DNA of 64,000 nt. It comes from Distichodus sexfasciatus (lineage: Eukaryota; Chordata; Actinopteri; Characiformes; Distichodontidae). The notes under the pieces are model-generated. The model searched no databases. It saw only the letters and a program-made list of their open reading frames with translations, and was not told the DNA's origin. A program made the translations under genes and the position numbers. Shown one piece after another: positions 1 to 11,576 of this stretch; position 1 is the first letter of the stretch, and every line of letters begins with the position of its first letter. Location: positions 323,501-387,500 of the forward strand of contig JAVGVS010000188.1 of assembly GCA_032718565.1 (NCBI GenBank), written 5' to 3'.

Positions 1-800
1 ACACACACACACACACACCATTTGCTTTTATTACTTTCGTGAGTGTGATGAAGTCCGATGCAGGAGTTTTTTTGATAAGTGAATTGCGTCTAAAGTAAAT
101 CCTCATGTAATATATACAGTATATATATATATATATATGCACTTTATGTGGTCTCTTGCCTCTCGCTGTCCGAGCTGCTTCGTTCAACCAGTAGTTTGGA
201 GCGAGCGGATGAGCGGAGAGATTTCCAAAAATGCTCTTAACTAGATAAAGTGGCTTCCAGTTCCAAGCGCTAGGAGAGAGAGAGAGAGAGAGAGAGAGAA
301 TTTTATGACAAAGAATGATTTGCTCGGTGGGAGAGAACGCAGGGTGGATTGACTGTGAATGGAATATGCTGGACTGAACAATAATAGATACATATACACA
401 CACACACACACACACTCACGCACTCGCTTATCCGTGTGAAGAGCAGCCTACACACACACACACACACACACACACCCACATCGTAGGTGCTAGACTCATG
501 ACACGATGACACCTCATGCCCCGCTGACATCATGGAGTCATTCCCCCGCTTGCGTTGAGCCTCTCCCTGTGACACACACACTCATAACAAGCACGCGCAC
601 ACACACGCACACACACGCACACACACGCACACACACTCCATTACTCTGTAGATCAACGCTTCTAAAGGTCACGGGGACGGCAGTTAATTATTCTTTTTAT
701 TTCTGACCTGAGAATTGATCAAAATATATGGAGTGTAAGAGGAACGGTTAAAAATAAGACGGTATAAACTGCTTCTGTTAACACACACACACACACACAC
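1..800. repeat. Microsatellite cluster (CA)n, (AT)n, (GA)n
   Basis: Seen directly: a (CA)n tract cut by the window start (1-18), (AT)n at 120-138, (GA)n at 273-299, and (CA)n tracts near 395-415, 450-475, 571-636 (interrupted by ACGC) and 781-800. The short open frames here read as Cys-Val or Thr-His runs and are repeat translations. The DNA between the tracts shows no gene. Confidence 0.9.
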
Positions 801-832
801 AATTTTTTGTGGGGAACTCTAGATGTAAGTAA

Positions 833-905
833 TAGGGGTGTAATGATACATCGATCTTGATACTTGAGATCGACGAGAATATAATATTATAAAATGATAA
901 AACTA
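833..905 (+). mobile_element. hAT-like element terminus (fragment)
   Basis: Begins TAGGGGTGTAATGATACATC and continues into ATCGAT-rich sequence. The same terminal motif occurs at 33330 and, reversed, at 52103. I cannot find the partner end, so this is a truncated copy. The hAT-like assignment rests on terminus style only. Confidence 0.45.
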
Positions 906-1644
906 GTAAATAAGCTACACTTTTGTTTTCAGTGCTCGCGTACAAAAATAGCCCCAAATTTTTGATTATTCACACCTTTTTTTTTGGGACGATAAGATCC
1001 TGACAAATACCTAAAACATAACCCCCCCCCATACACAAACACACACACACAGTCCGATATGCACATATCCACATCTGCACACACGCTCACGCACTCAAAG
1101 AGGGAGTGAAGATTGTCAGAAGTGGAAGTAATTTATGTGAATTCATTACATTCCTCCACGCCACACTACATAATAACACAAATAACGCTGCCAGAGAGAT
1201 AGTGAGAGAGAGATTATTTTAAGGAAATGAATGTGTTGCGAGCGCTGTGCAGTTTTCAGACTTTGTCAGACTGATTGCACACAAATTTGTAGGAGCTGTA
1301 ACGAGTGCTTTGGTTGGATTTCGTATAAATGAACTCATAAGAAATATTACAACCCTATTCTCAACCGAAACCTATTCATTACGCTGTCATGCAAGTTTTA
1401 AATCACTGAACCAGACTCAAACATTACACTCTATTCATTTGATTCCGTCCTAATTTTCATTTAACAGTTATTCGTTTACCAGGAATCAATAAGCTGGTTA
1501 GTGATCATTCGCTAAACATATAATAAGCAAACGATCCCCAATAACCCATGTGACCATAAAATGTTATAGCACGTATGCTTTACATACACTCACATGACTC
1601 CTAATTTTAGTATCGATACCAAAACCTGATCCTGAGATGTAGAT
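906..1644. other. Unique-looking non-coding stretch
   Basis: AT-leaning sequence with a short (CA)n near 1035-1052 and a few GAGA runs near 1195-1213. No exon-like frame, RNA gene or recognisable transposon end was seen. Confidence 0.5.
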
Positions 1645-2480
1645 CTCGGAGATGAGCCCAAAAAGAATCAGTTGTTCAATTACAGGTAACTAACTATGTA
1701 TGAAATTCAGAGGTAGGAGTTGATTCCTTAAAGAATTGATTCCTTAATTCCAGTTAACTATTCATGGAATGTAGAGCTGGGAGTCAATTCTATAAAAGGA
1801 GTCAGTTCCTAAGTTCCAGGGAAGAGAATCATTTCCCAGCTCTCCATTTCATGAACTGTTACCAGGACTTGAGGAATTGACTCCTTTTTTTTATTGACTC
1901 CCAGCTCTACATTCCTAAATTACCTGGAATTCCAGAATTGATTCTTTTAGGAATTGATTCCCAGCTCAACATTTCATGTACAGTTACCTGGATTCCTGTT
2001 CCAATGAACAGTTCATGAAGTGTAGAGCTGGGAGTCAGTTCTAAAAAAGAATCAATTCCTCAAATCCAGGTACCTATACATGAAGGGCCTGTTGACCAGA
2101 CTATGATTAAGCTTAAGGCTAGACTAGCTTTGAGTTTTAGTGGAGAATCTCCATTGGTACTGTAGTTTAGTCCAGGACTAAATTTAATCCATGTTCAAGA
2201 AACTAGCATGAAAGTTAAAGCTGAGAGTAAATTCTATTAAGGAATCGATTCCTCACTTCCAGGTAATGATTCATGAACTGTAGCGCTGGGAGTCGATTCT
2301 AAAAAAGAATCGATTCCTGAAATCCAGGTAACTGTACACGAAATGTATATTTGAAAGTTGATTCTCAAAAGAATTGATTCCTCAAAATCAGGTAAATATA
2401 CATGAAATGTAGAGCTGGGAGTTAATTCCAAAAACGAATCGATTCTTTAATTTCAGTTAACTGGAGAATCGACTCCAAAA
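1645..2480. repeat. Degenerate ~64-bp repeat with internal palindromes
   Basis: Units carry AGCTGGGAGTCGATTC, then a short A-run, AGAATCGATTCC, and a block ending in ATTCATGAAATGTAG. In the clearest part (2286 to 2413) the period is about 64 bp. Each unit can fold: TCGATTCT at 2293-2300 pairs with AGAATCGA at 2306-2313. Orientation flips near 1830-1985, where the reverse complement (CCCAGCTCTACATTTCATG-like) appears. A MITE-like piece interrupts the cluster at 2086-2215. Another unit lies at 4029-4165. The family name is unknown to me. Confidence 0.7.
2086..2215 (+). mobile_element. MITE-like fragment inside the 64-bp repeat cluster
   Basis: Contains GATTAAGCTTAAGGCTAGAC, a palindromic TTAGTCCAGGACTAAA and AATCCATGTTCAAGAAACTAG. 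The same string recurs at 3910-4025, where more of the element is present. It resembles short non-autonomous DNA elements common in fish, but no target duplication is visible. Confidence 0.5.
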
Positions 2481-2900
2481 AGTCATTCAGCAGTTCCAAG
2501 TTATGTCACCTAACAAACGTATTGTTTACCACCAGTACTCAGATTAATTTAAGATTAAATCAGTTAGTCAGTGACTTTTGATGAAAGAAAGTGTTGAGAA
2601 ATACATTTTGTTGCTTTGGTTGCATCTCTACTGCACTTTATTAAATAATAAGGAAACCTCCAGCTTCAGGATTCTTTATGTGTATGTGTGTGTAATTATA
2701 TTTAAAGGTTATTTAGTGAATCATTTTTATAGATTGTGCCATATAAGTTTGAGGATGTGGGGAGTAACACGTCATCTTGAGATGTTTAGAATAATTATTC
2801 ATACGATAGTTTATTATCTGTGGTAGTGAGAGTGATGTTGATAGATGATTAGGTTAGTGCCCATCTAATCTGTTAAAGTTGACCTACACAGATCTGACTG

Positions 2901-3053
2901 GTGTGTGTGTGTGTGTGTGTGTGTGGGTGTGGGAGTGGAGGAAGATCGAACCACATGTGTATTTGTGTCATTTGATATTTTGGTGTCAAATGACTTCAGT
3001 CAGTCACATGAGGCTGGTGAATGACACGCACATACACACACACACACACACAC
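2901..3053. repeat. (GT)n and (CA)n microsatellite pair
   Basis: (GT)n at 2901-2925 and (CA)n at about 3032-3053 lie about 110 bp apart in inverted relation. The sequence between them shows no gene. Confidence 0.85.
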
Positions 3054-3429
3054 AATATTTTGTGTCCCTATTATGTCATTATCCCCCGAGAGTAGTGTGT
3101 GCAGTGTTATGCAGTTCAGTGCGAAAATGTGTGTATGTGCATGTGTGTGTTTTGTGCGGTAATTTAGAGCAGATGCCAACACTCAACCTCCAACACACTG
3201 CACTACGTGGTCAAATGCTCAATTTGTACTTCATTTGTACTGTATGTCTTATTCAAATAGATTTCAACAAAATTCAGTTGCGGTAAACACGACTATTAGA
3301 ATGTGTGTGAGCGAACTTGATTTTAAGAGTGTGAGAGATGGACTTTCTTCCGCCTTCCCAAAGTCCACCTCGACTGCAGCTTCTTTTAATCGTGCGTACT
3401 TTGTAACTTGGAAAGCTACCGTTTAAAAG

Positions 3430-3533
3430 GAGCTTCCCCAACACTCCACTTTGACTCTGTAAAGCACACTGGGTGTGTAGATAAGCGCTACATAAATGTT
3501 AATCATTCATTCATTCATTCATTCATTCATTTT
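3430..3533 (+). mobile_element. LINE/SINE 3' tail (L2-like) with (ATTC)n
   Basis: TGTAAAGCACACTGGGTGTG, then AAGCGCTACATAAATG and an (ATTC)n run at about 3505-3532. This matches the general form of L2-type 3' tails (GTAAAGCGC...GCTATATAAAT plus a simple-repeat end). Only the tail is present, so it is a 5'-truncated insertion. The clade is inferred from the tail style. Confidence 0.55.
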
Positions 3534-3565
3534 GTGTTTTCAGAATTCAATCCAAACGTACAGTA

Positions 3566-3776
3566 GGGGTCAGTTTGTAGCCTGACATGTAGAGAAGGTC
3601 GAGGGTTCAAGTCCCGGACCGGTAAAGGTACCAGTGAGGTACTGATGAGCAAGGTACCGCCCCCAAGCCTAAAACTACCCACTTATTCTTCAAGGATGGG
3701 TCAAATACAGAAGTCATATTTCGGCTGTGCTGTGCTGTGTTCACAATGACAAATAATCACAAACTTAACTTCACAA
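3566..3776 (+). mobile_element. tRNA-derived SINE, near full length
   Basis: A tRNA-like head with box-B-like GGTTCAAGTCC near 3615, then CCGGACCGGTAAAGGTACC, GAGGTACTGATGAGCAAGG, a body with GATGGGTCAAATACAGA, and a tail with TTCACAATGACAAATAATC. The A box is eroded. The same family recurs at about ten other places here, in both orientations. Confidence 0.8.
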
Positions 3777-3844
3777 ACGTTTAAATGAGGTGTTCTGATT
3801 TAGACTTTTTCTTAATATGAATATTAAATACCCATCATCCCCGT

Positions 3845-4028
3845 CCAGGTGTGCGCTTCCCAAAAACATAACTGCTAATGTACTGCTAACTACATTATTA
3901 CTAGCTATATTACTAGCTATGATTAAGCCTAAGCCCAGACTAGCTTTGACTTTCAGTGGATAATCTCCATTGGTGCTGCAGTTTAGACATGGACTAGAGT
4001 TAATCCATGTTCAAGAAACTAGCCCAAA
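3845..4028 (+). mobile_element. MITE-like element, fuller copy
   Basis: Starts GGTGTGCGCTTCCCAAAAAC and carries an internal CTGCTAA subrepeat with ACTAGCTATATTACTAGC, then the same right part as 2086-2215. The left part matches 36109-36149, where the CTGCTAA segment appears to have expanded into a satellite. Confidence 0.55.
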
Positions 4029-4165
4029 AGGTATAGCTGGGAATCAATTCCTGAAATCCATGGAACTATTCATGAAATGCAGAGCTAGGAGACGATTCCT
4101 TAAAGACTTGAATACTCAAATCCCAGTAACTATTCATGAAAGAAACAGCTGGGAGTCAACGCCAA
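4029..4165 (+). repeat. Two diverged units of the 64-bp palindromic repeat
   Basis: AGCTGGGAATCAATTCCTG, ATTCATGAAATGCAGAGCTA and AGCTGGGAGTCAAC match the units at 1645-2480. They abut the MITE-like element at 3845-4028, repeating the association seen at 2.1 kb. Confidence 0.6.
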
Positions 4166-5360
4166 CATGCCTGGAGTTGCAGCAGATAAGCGTCGTGAGT
4201 TGTGAGTTTCATCATTAAGTTACTTAAAAGTGAACCACCTCTGGGTAAATCTCGCGGAAAATCATAACAAAACTATGACATCTTTGCTTCTCGTGTCTCT
4301 GAGCATCTTTGAATTACTATTAAAATACCAGAAAAGGGTTGGCATCTGGAAAATGGGAGATTTCAGAAGTTTAGGAGCCTGAATTCCTGAGAAATTTGTC
4401 AGAGTACATAAAAAAGTCACCTATTACTAGTACAAGTCACCTAGTACTAGTAATGTATCAGTAAAGGCAGGAAAACCTTGAATGAAATACTAAAAGTAAA
4501 GTTCTTGAATTTTTACTGTTTTCTAAAAATACAATGGCAATTCTTAAATACCTTTTATTCAGAATATGATAAAGAAATAAAGATCATGAGAGCACCTGAA
4601 GAAAAGAAGTTACTCAAATGAACCTCAACATCTTTAAATTAGTCTGAAACTACTTTTATACTCTGATGTCATAATATTTAGCTAAAAATGTCTGTTGAGA
4701 AACAGGGTTTCAGATGTTCAGAAGAACTGCCTGAGAAATGTGGCACTGTATACAAACCACAAGCGTGGTTCGGAGTGACGTTTTTAGAAAAAAACCCAAC
4801 ATATATGCCAGTCTTGATGACAACTAATACAAATTCTGTCTTTGCTGTTACTTCATGAGTTGAAGCTACCACAGTCCTGGACTTAACAAGTACCTGAACC
4901 CCACACTTAACAGCTATACATATTTACACTTGGATTTATTAATAATTTATTAATATACTGCTTGTGCAGTGTTATTAAGTAACTGACGTTGTATTTAAGT
5001 AATAAAAGTGTGAATTAGTGAAAGAAAACCTTTATCAAGAAGTGCGTTCATTTCCTTGTCGTCCAAATACGATGCCAATTCTCATATACCTGCAATTCCT
5101 AAAAATGATAAGGACCAGACATTGGCACATCGCCATCGCTTTGGCACAGAGTAACTGGAACAGGCTCGGACGTGTTGAACGGATTCAAGGTTTTGGGACT
5201 GGGAACCGTCAGGTGACAAAATCACGTTGCAAAACTTAAAATTCATGTCAAAGTTCATTATGGCTATAGTCAAGATAATCAGTTTAAATGAAAAGGAGTA
5301 CAGTAAAAGAACAAAAACTATATGTCACGCAAATTCAAAGTATAAAGTACTGTTCCCCGT
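4166..5360. other. Unique-looking non-coding stretch
   Basis: AT-leaning DNA with a small local duplication (CACCTATTACTAGTACAAGT then CACCTAGTACTAGTAATG, 4421-4452). No credible exon or RNA gene. Confidence 0.5.
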
Positions 5361-5500
5361 TAAGTGAAAATGAGGGAGTGATTATTTCGTCCACAGCCAC
5401 AGGACACAGCGCACCACAACGAAATGTCACCTCTGCATTTGACCCATCCGACCTTCTGATCACAGGGCGAACACCCACCCGTTACGCCACCAACTGCTAA
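5361..5500 (-). mobile_element. tRNA-derived SINE, internally deleted
   Basis: Reverse-strand copy: GAGGGAGTGATTATTTCGTC (tail), CACCTCTGCATTTGACCCAT (body), then directly GACCTTCTGATCACAGGGC and GTTACGCCACCAACTGC (head). The middle of the SINE, including the CCGGGACTTGAACC segment, is missing. Confidence 0.7.
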
Positions 5501-5699
5501 CCCGCTCGAGATATACATGCGTGTGAGTTCGTTTGCGTGTCCATCTTTGACCCCGAGTGCATTGTGGGACGCCTTGTGTGTGTACGGGTGTGATCAGTGT
5601 TAGTTTCGATGCGTATCATCACAATCAGGCACAACATTTAAGCACCATAGCCACTGTGATTAGTAGTTCTGCTTTTACAAATGTAACATGCATAACACG

Positions 5700-5990
5700 A
5701 CCGTGGGAGTCTTGATTTTTTTGGGCCGGCTTCCACCAAGTGACGACCGCGGCATCGCACATCTGGGTTAGCGTGCGAGTGACCGCAGGCTAAAAATCAC
5801 ACTCAGATTAATTATGGCTTTACCAATGAGAGCAGCTCTCTGGGGTTTTTAATGCTGAGCGTTGCATTATACAGCCACGATGAGGCTGTAGATACCTTTT
5901 ATTTTTGGTTTTGTTTTAGCATTGGTGGAAAAGACGGGATTCAAAAGTAGCAAGAGTGATTTACTTAATCCTGAGTAGTATCTGGGTCTC
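5700..5990. other. Non-repetitive segment, possible conserved non-coding element
   Basis: Moderately GC-rich unique sequence (CGACCGCGGCATCGCAC) followed by AT-rich sequence with AGATTAATTATGGC and TTTTTAATGCTGAGC, which contain TAAT homeodomain-type cores. No repeat family was recognised. Conservation cannot be judged from one sequence. Confidence 0.25.
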
Positions 5991-6030
5991 AATATTAGGC
6001 CTAGTCCTAACCTGGACTACATATGTATAT

Positions 6031-6056
6031 TTGTGTGTGTGTGTGTGTGTGTGTGT
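6031..6056. repeat. (GT)n microsatellite
   Basis: About 13 uninterrupted GT units. Confidence 0.9.
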
Positions 6057-6539
6057 GAACAGAAAGAACAGAACCGGTCAGACTTGCTATGAGTAAGTTG
6101 TAAGGTTGATTTTGACAGCTGTGTGTTAAAGTGTGTAGGTGTGGCTTTCGGTGTGAGGTTGATGAGTGACCTGCCACTGTGACGTGCATTTAACTTTTGG
6201 CCGTTGTTGGGTTTTCTGAAAGAAAGTTCCAGAACTAAACTTACTAGGATTCTGATTCGGTCCTAGAGACTCAGGCTGTGGGATTTAGGCTTAAAAATGA
6301 GTCATGCTCTCCTCCTGCAGCGTTTAAGCTTACATCAGCAAATGCCGTTTTGGGGGGGGGGAGACGTAAATTTTAAGGCGAAGACTTTGCAACCGCCGGC
6401 TTTTGTTTTCCTAGCACAAGCCATCTCCACTCGGGCCGGGCCAAAAAGCGTCGGGAGTGAGGAGAGCTCAGCGGGGGGCTAGGTATCCCACACCCGCTCC
6501 AAAAGCATCAGAACATTACTCACATCAACACCGCTCACA

Positions 6540-6910
6540 CACTCAAACACGCACACACAAAACCACATGCACGCATGCATGCATTCTTGCATTTTCAGCT
6601 TGCACAGAAACAGGCATGCACACGCATTAATAAAAGTGTGTGTATCAATATGCCCACACACAACCAAGGATACACACATGCACGCATGCACTTTTTGCAT
6701 TTTCTACATGCACAGAAACACATACTAATAAAAGTATGTACGGGAATGTGTAGACACACACACACACACACACAGGCACATTTGTACACAGCCGCAAATA
6801 CACACATCTGTAAAAACACACACCGCCGAGGCATGTTTGCAAAAACACACACACATGCAATGCTGACTTACATTAACGCATTAACACACACGTGCAACCA
6901 CATACGCATC
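6540..6910. repeat. CA-rich alternating purine-pyrimidine region with a ~111-bp duplication
   Basis: ACATGCACGCATGC starts at 6565 and again at 6676. Each is followed by TTGCATTTTC, TGCACAGAAACA and TAATAAAAGT, so two diverged tandem units of about 111 bp are present. (CA)n runs follow near 6753-6775. Overlapping frames on both strands are repeat translations. Confidence 0.75.
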
Positions 6911-7210
6911 AGACATGCGTAAGGAGCTCTGAAAAGACGGTTCATGTCTGTGCTGGGCAAGAACTCACGTAACGATAGGAGAATCACAGCAATCAAACAG
7001 GAATCCACTCCACACACACACACACGTTATCTTTTGCCAAAACACACACACACAGCGTGCATCAGACTCCGCGCTCTGCCGTGCCATGACTCTGGATAAA
7101 TACACTTATCTAGTCCAGAATGCACTGCGTGTCTTTACAAGGAGGGCAGCATAAATCCTGTTTGTTAGCTCACAAACTAGACTGACAGAAATCTGGAGCA
7201 GGTGAAAGAC

Positions 7211-7232
7211 GTGTGTGTGTGTGTGTGTGTGT
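7211..7232. repeat. (GT)n microsatellite
   Basis: About 11 GT units. Confidence 0.85.
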
Positions 7233-7364
7233 TAAAGCAGAGATATGTGCAGGCAGGATGAGAGAGTGAAGCTACAAATGAAATATTGACGTTGGCCGTG
7301 CTAACCACATAACAGCAGGTCTGAACTGTGCCCAGGGCATCTCTAACTCTCCCTCTCTGTGTCA

Positions 7365-7385
7365 CTCTATCTGTCTATCTGTCTG

Positions 7386-7440
<55 letters not shown>

Positions 7441-7453
7441 CTGTCTATATCTG
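7365..7453. repeat. (TATC)n tetranucleotide microsatellite
   Basis: A nearly pure (CTAT)n run of about 14 repeats in the core (7387-7440), with CTGT interruptions on both sides. Confidence 0.95.
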
Positions 7454-7556
7454 TCCCAAAACAAACTATGATATGACTGGTGGCTGCCCAACACCTCCTG
7501 ACTCAAATCAAACAGCACCATCACTGATGATTAACTGAATCTATTTGATCTATTTT

Positions 7557-7710
7557 GGGGCAGTTGGCAGTGTAACGGTGAGGGAGTTGCCCTGTGACCA
7601 AAGGGTCGCTGCTTCAAGTCCCGGACCGGTAACGGTACCACTGAGGGACCCGTGTGCAAGGTACCGTCCCTCAAGCACTGCCCCTTTCCAGCGTCCTCTT
7701 GCTCCCTCAC
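7557..7710 (+). mobile_element. tRNA-derived SINE, 3'-truncated
   Basis: GGGGCAGTTGGCAGTGTAAC (box-A-like), GCTTCAAGTCCCGGACCGG (box-B-like plus the family signature), then the GGTACC motifs. The distal body and tail are lost. Confidence 0.8.
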
Positions 7711-7890
7711 TTGAATTTCTTTTCTGTTTCATTATCCATGTTTTCTCTGCAACATTCTTCTGCAGCTGGACGGCAGTGTGGGGAGGCGGGATGGAAACTG
7801 GACCCTCGTCTGTCAATGTGTGCAGAGATTTAAGATCAGAGTTCATTTATCTTAAGCTCGCAACCTTTGGACCCGCTGCCGCAGTGACCT

Positions 7891-7926
7891 GTGTGTGTGT
7901 GTGTGCTTGTGTGTGTGTGTGTGTGC
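7891..7926. repeat. (GT)n microsatellite, interrupted
   Basis: Two GT tracts separated by a single CTT interruption. Confidence 0.85.
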
Positions 7927-8204
7927 ATGCATTGCGGATTGTGAGACTGGTAAAAGCGCAGCTGGTTTGTGAATGAGGTGAATGTTCCTGGAAGATAAAA
8001 GGGATCGTCTCTTTGTCGAGAGCGGTTTGCCCGATGTTTTACTCTTCTGCTTTCGTCTTCTAACAGTCAACACTTCAAAACTATTAATAGAGAAGTAGAC
8101 GAGTGAAAATGAATGGCGCTAAAACCACATAAACACAGACTAACATGCAGAGCATTATGTCAAGCTAAGCACAAATCTGTTGAGACTTACTGTATAATGA
8201 TGGA

Positions 8205-8645
8205 GCACAGCGGAGAGGACGAAAGGAAAGAAACACAGAGATGGAGGAGAGAATGAGAGTGGGAGTGAGATGGACAGAGAAGAAGACAGTGAAGCAAGGA
8301 AGGAAGGAAGAAAGAAAGAAAGAAAGAGATGGAGAGAGAGAAAGAGAGTATGGGAGCGAGAGGGACAAAGAAAAAAGGAGTAAAGAAAAAGTCAAAGAAA
8401 GACGAAAAACAAAGACAGAAAGAAACAGAATAGCTGAGTGGGGAGGAAAGTAACGTGCGGGATGGAGAGAGGGGAGTGAGAGGAAGGAAGGAGGGAAGAA
8501 AGAAGTGAGCGAGTGAAAGATGTGGAGAGAGAGATCATGTGTGATGTATTGGAGTGAGAGGGAAAGAGAAAAGGGGATTGAAGGAAGAGAAAAAAGAAAG
8601 CATGAGGAGAGGGAAGAAAAAGAGAAGAAGGTAAAATGAGAGAGA
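8205..8645. repeat. Purine-rich degenerate repeat (GA/GAAA/GGAA)
   Basis: About 440 bp of nearly pure purine on the plus strand, with recurring ACAGAGATGG, GGGAGTGAGA and GAAGGAAG modules. The same modules recur at 11880-12070, 22735-23925 and 28680-28800. Open frames here are low-complexity. Confidence 0.8.
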
Positions 8646-8726
8646 GGCTTAAATTCAGCTTTTCTATATTCACCACATTAAAATAATAATTAAAGACACC
8701 AATATTGTTGATGAGAAGAAGAGAAC

Positions 8727-8730
<4 letters not shown>

Positions 8731-8764
<34 letters not shown>

Positions 8765-8780
8765 GTGTGTGTGTGTGTGT
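8731..8780. repeat. (GT)n microsatellite
   Basis: About 24 GT units interrupted once by GCTG. Confidence 0.9.
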
Positions 8781-8866
8781 CCTCAGACAGTGAGTAGTTT
8801 AATGTGACATCTCAGAATTAATATAACTCACACAGCGGCATGACAGAGCATGAACCAGCAGAATGT

Positions 8867-8869
8867 GTT

Positions 8870-8900
<31 letters not shown>

Positions 8901-8912
8901 GCACACACACAC
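8867..8912. repeat. (CA)n microsatellite
   Basis: CA units with AACAC and ACGC interruptions. Confidence 0.9.
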
Positions 8913-9439
8913 ACTTTCTTTTTCTAGTAATACACCTCCTCTCCATTCCACAGAAAAACACACTGGTCGGCCAGCAACTTCTGTCTCTCATACACATTCC
9001 GGGCCCACTACAACCTCAACTCTCATAAACCAGTCCATCAGTCCGGAAGTAAAGCTTTCATCAAGCACAGACTGAACGCCATCCCAAAAATTTTTCCAAT
9101 CCAATCAAGACATTAGAAAAAATCCCTACATATTTAAATTTCGAGGAAAATGTGCGTGTTAGTAAATTAGTACACGCGAGAACGTTGTAAAATTCCTGAA
9201 ATGCTCTATACATTTTAGGGTTATAAACTCAGAAATAACCTCAAATTTTTCAAAACGTTTTTGAACATTCTCCAAGATTAAATTGAAGTAAAATTTAGGA
9301 AACAAAAAACACAAAAATATTCCCTAACATTGTAGTCAAAAATGAGCTAGAAAACAAATCCATAAATTTGAGAGAAATGTCCAAAATTGCTGAGATTAAA
9401 TTCACAACTTGACAAGAATAAATCCGGTACATCCTCTGA

Positions 9440-9441
<2 letters not shown>
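8913..9441. other. AT-rich non-coding stretch
   Basis: Unique-looking AT-rich sequence with many AAATTT runs. No gene or transposon end was seen. Confidence 0.45.

Positions 9442-9507
<66 letters not shown>
9442..9507. repeat. (TTA)n trinucleotide microsatellite
   Basis: About 22 uninterrupted TTA units. Confidence 0.95.
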
Positions 9508-9512
<5 letters not shown>

Positions 9513-9908
9513 AAGTTGTAAACCAGTTATGACAAAAGTGTTTTGAATAACATTTTCAGGTTTTTAACTTGATTAAAAATTATGCTAAAATGAGAATATC
9601 CTTGTTTTTTCATTTGAATCTATCTCAGAATCTTGTATGTTTTTTATGTATGAGTTGTACTACCTCACCTCCAATTATAATCTCTTCTCATCTCCAATGG
9701 CCCTAATACCTCGCTACTCTTTATTTATTTGAGGTTCATTTCTGGTTTGTCGTGACGATCAGTGGTTGTTCGAGCGTTTTCTGCTCTACCAAGACATAAT
9801 TTCGAGAAAAACAGAACATACGAGAAGATGAAAAGTTTCTAGCCATGATAGATACCATCCTCACCAATCACGCTGACCAACCACACTGATAAACCAGATA
9901 CCACCATC

Positions 9909-10055
9909 TCACACACACACACACACACACACACCCCCTCTCTCTCTCACACACACACATCTCTCACACACACACACATTCTTCTTTCTCTCTCTTCTCT
10001 CACACCCCCTCTCTCACACACTCACACACACACACACACTCTCTCTCACACCTCT

Positions 10056-10086
<31 letters not shown>

Positions 10087-10350
10087 TGGTTCTCCATCTC
10101 TCTCTCTCTCACTCTGTTTCCACTGCTTCACCTTCCTTTCCTCATCTCTTTCTCCCTCTCACCCACACACCCCCATTCATCTCTCTGTTTGCTGCTTTTC
10201 TTTTCTTTCTTTCTTCTTTCTTTCTTTCTTCTTTCTTTTCTTCTTTTCATCTCCTTCTCACCTCTAATTTCATTAATTCCTTCTTCATTCTCCTCTCTAT
10301 GTTCCTTCACTCACTCACATATTCTTTCTTTCTTTCGCTTTCGTATTTTC
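9909..10350. repeat. Compound (CA)n/(CT)n microsatellite passing into a pyrimidine tract
   Basis: Alternating ACAC and CTCT blocks to about 10116, followed by TTTC/TTCT-rich pyrimidine DNA to about 10350. Open frames here translate the repeat (Phe/Leu/Ser). Confidence 0.85.
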
Positions 10351-10960
10351 TTTCTTCAGTTTTGGATGATGATTTTGGCGATTAAACTGAAAGACCAAAC
10401 GCAGACACTGGGCCTGATTCAGCCATGTCCTCTGAACTACTTTACTGATATATTTAGATTGAAATACTACAACATTACACAACTCAGGACCTTACTAAAA
10501 GAGTTTTCTATCACCAGAGTTCTTCTGCTGGTGGGGATTACGCTGTTCTTAAGAACAAATCTCAAATCTGAAAACATCGTGGGAATCTGGCTGAGCCCTG
10601 TGTAGGATCAAGTTTCTTCTTCTTGAGAACGCTTGGTGAGTGAGGTCTGCTTCTTCTGGAAGCAGCTTCACATTTCTGGACGTAAACGAAAAAGGCAGAC
10701 AGAACTTGGCCACCACAGAATCTGCAGATTTTTGGGTGTTATGGTTGAACAGCCCGAGTCCTATAAGCTCCTCCAACAATGATTTACTCGGCGAGCTGTT
10801 TGCCCAGCGCGAGAGGACGGAAAAATGGAACTATCATTTTTTAAGACCTTTGATCAGGGTCGATGAACCAGTGCCGAGGCCAAAGTTCAGGGCAGTGAAA
10901 CGGGACGAACGAGGGGTTAGGAGTGGAGAATCACTCAAAAGTGTGCAGGATAGAACAGAC
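10351..10960. other. Unique-looking segment between simple repeats
   Basis: Mixed-composition DNA with two overlapping open frames: plus 10189-10605, which starts in the pyrimidine tract, and plus 10640-10996, which runs into (GA)n. Neither resembles a known family, and both rely on simple repeat for length. Confidence 0.4.
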
Positions 10961-10964
10961 AGGT

Positions 10965-10991
10965 CAGGAGAGAGAGAGAGAGAGAGAAATT

Positions 10992-11029
<38 letters not shown>

Positions 11030-11216
11030 CAGAGAGAGAGAGAGAGGAATATAGAGGAGAGAAAGAGAGAGAGAGAGAGAGAGAGGCAGGAGAGAGAGAG
11101 AGAGAGAGAGAGAGAATAGAGAGAGAGAAAGAGAGAAAGAGAGAGAGAGAGAGAGAGAGGCAGAGAGAGAGAGAGGAATATAGAGAGAGAAAGAGAGAGA
11201 GGTAGAGAGAGAGGGA

Positions 11217-11267
<51 letters not shown>

Positions 11268-11351
11268 CATAGAGAGAGAAAGAGAGAGAGAGAGAGGAAC
11301 ATAGAGAGAGAAAGAGAGAGAGGCAGAGAGAGAGAGAGAGAGAGGGAATAT

Positions 11352-11385
<34 letters not shown>

Positions 11386-11508
11386 GTAGAGAGAGAGAGA
11401 GAGGAACATAGAGAGAGAAAAGAGAGAGAGGCAGAGAGAGAGAGAGAAGGGTTTATAGAGAGAAAGAGAGAGAGAGAGAGAGAGGCAGAGAGAGAGAGAG
11501 AAGAACAT

Positions 11509-11576
<68 letters not shown>

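Noticed and set aside
3079..3165. GT-rich stretch as a possible Z-DNA promoter element
   Set aside because: Nothing distinguishes it from dozens of other CA/GT tracts in the window.
3566..3776. Possible tRNA gene (box A/B-like sequences)
   Set aside because: No cloverleaf acceptor pairing, and the sequence continues into a conserved SINE body shared by many copies.
10834..11508. 224-residue minus-strand open frame
   Set aside because: It is a Leu-Ser translation of (GA)n. Overlapping frames on the same strand exist for the same reason.
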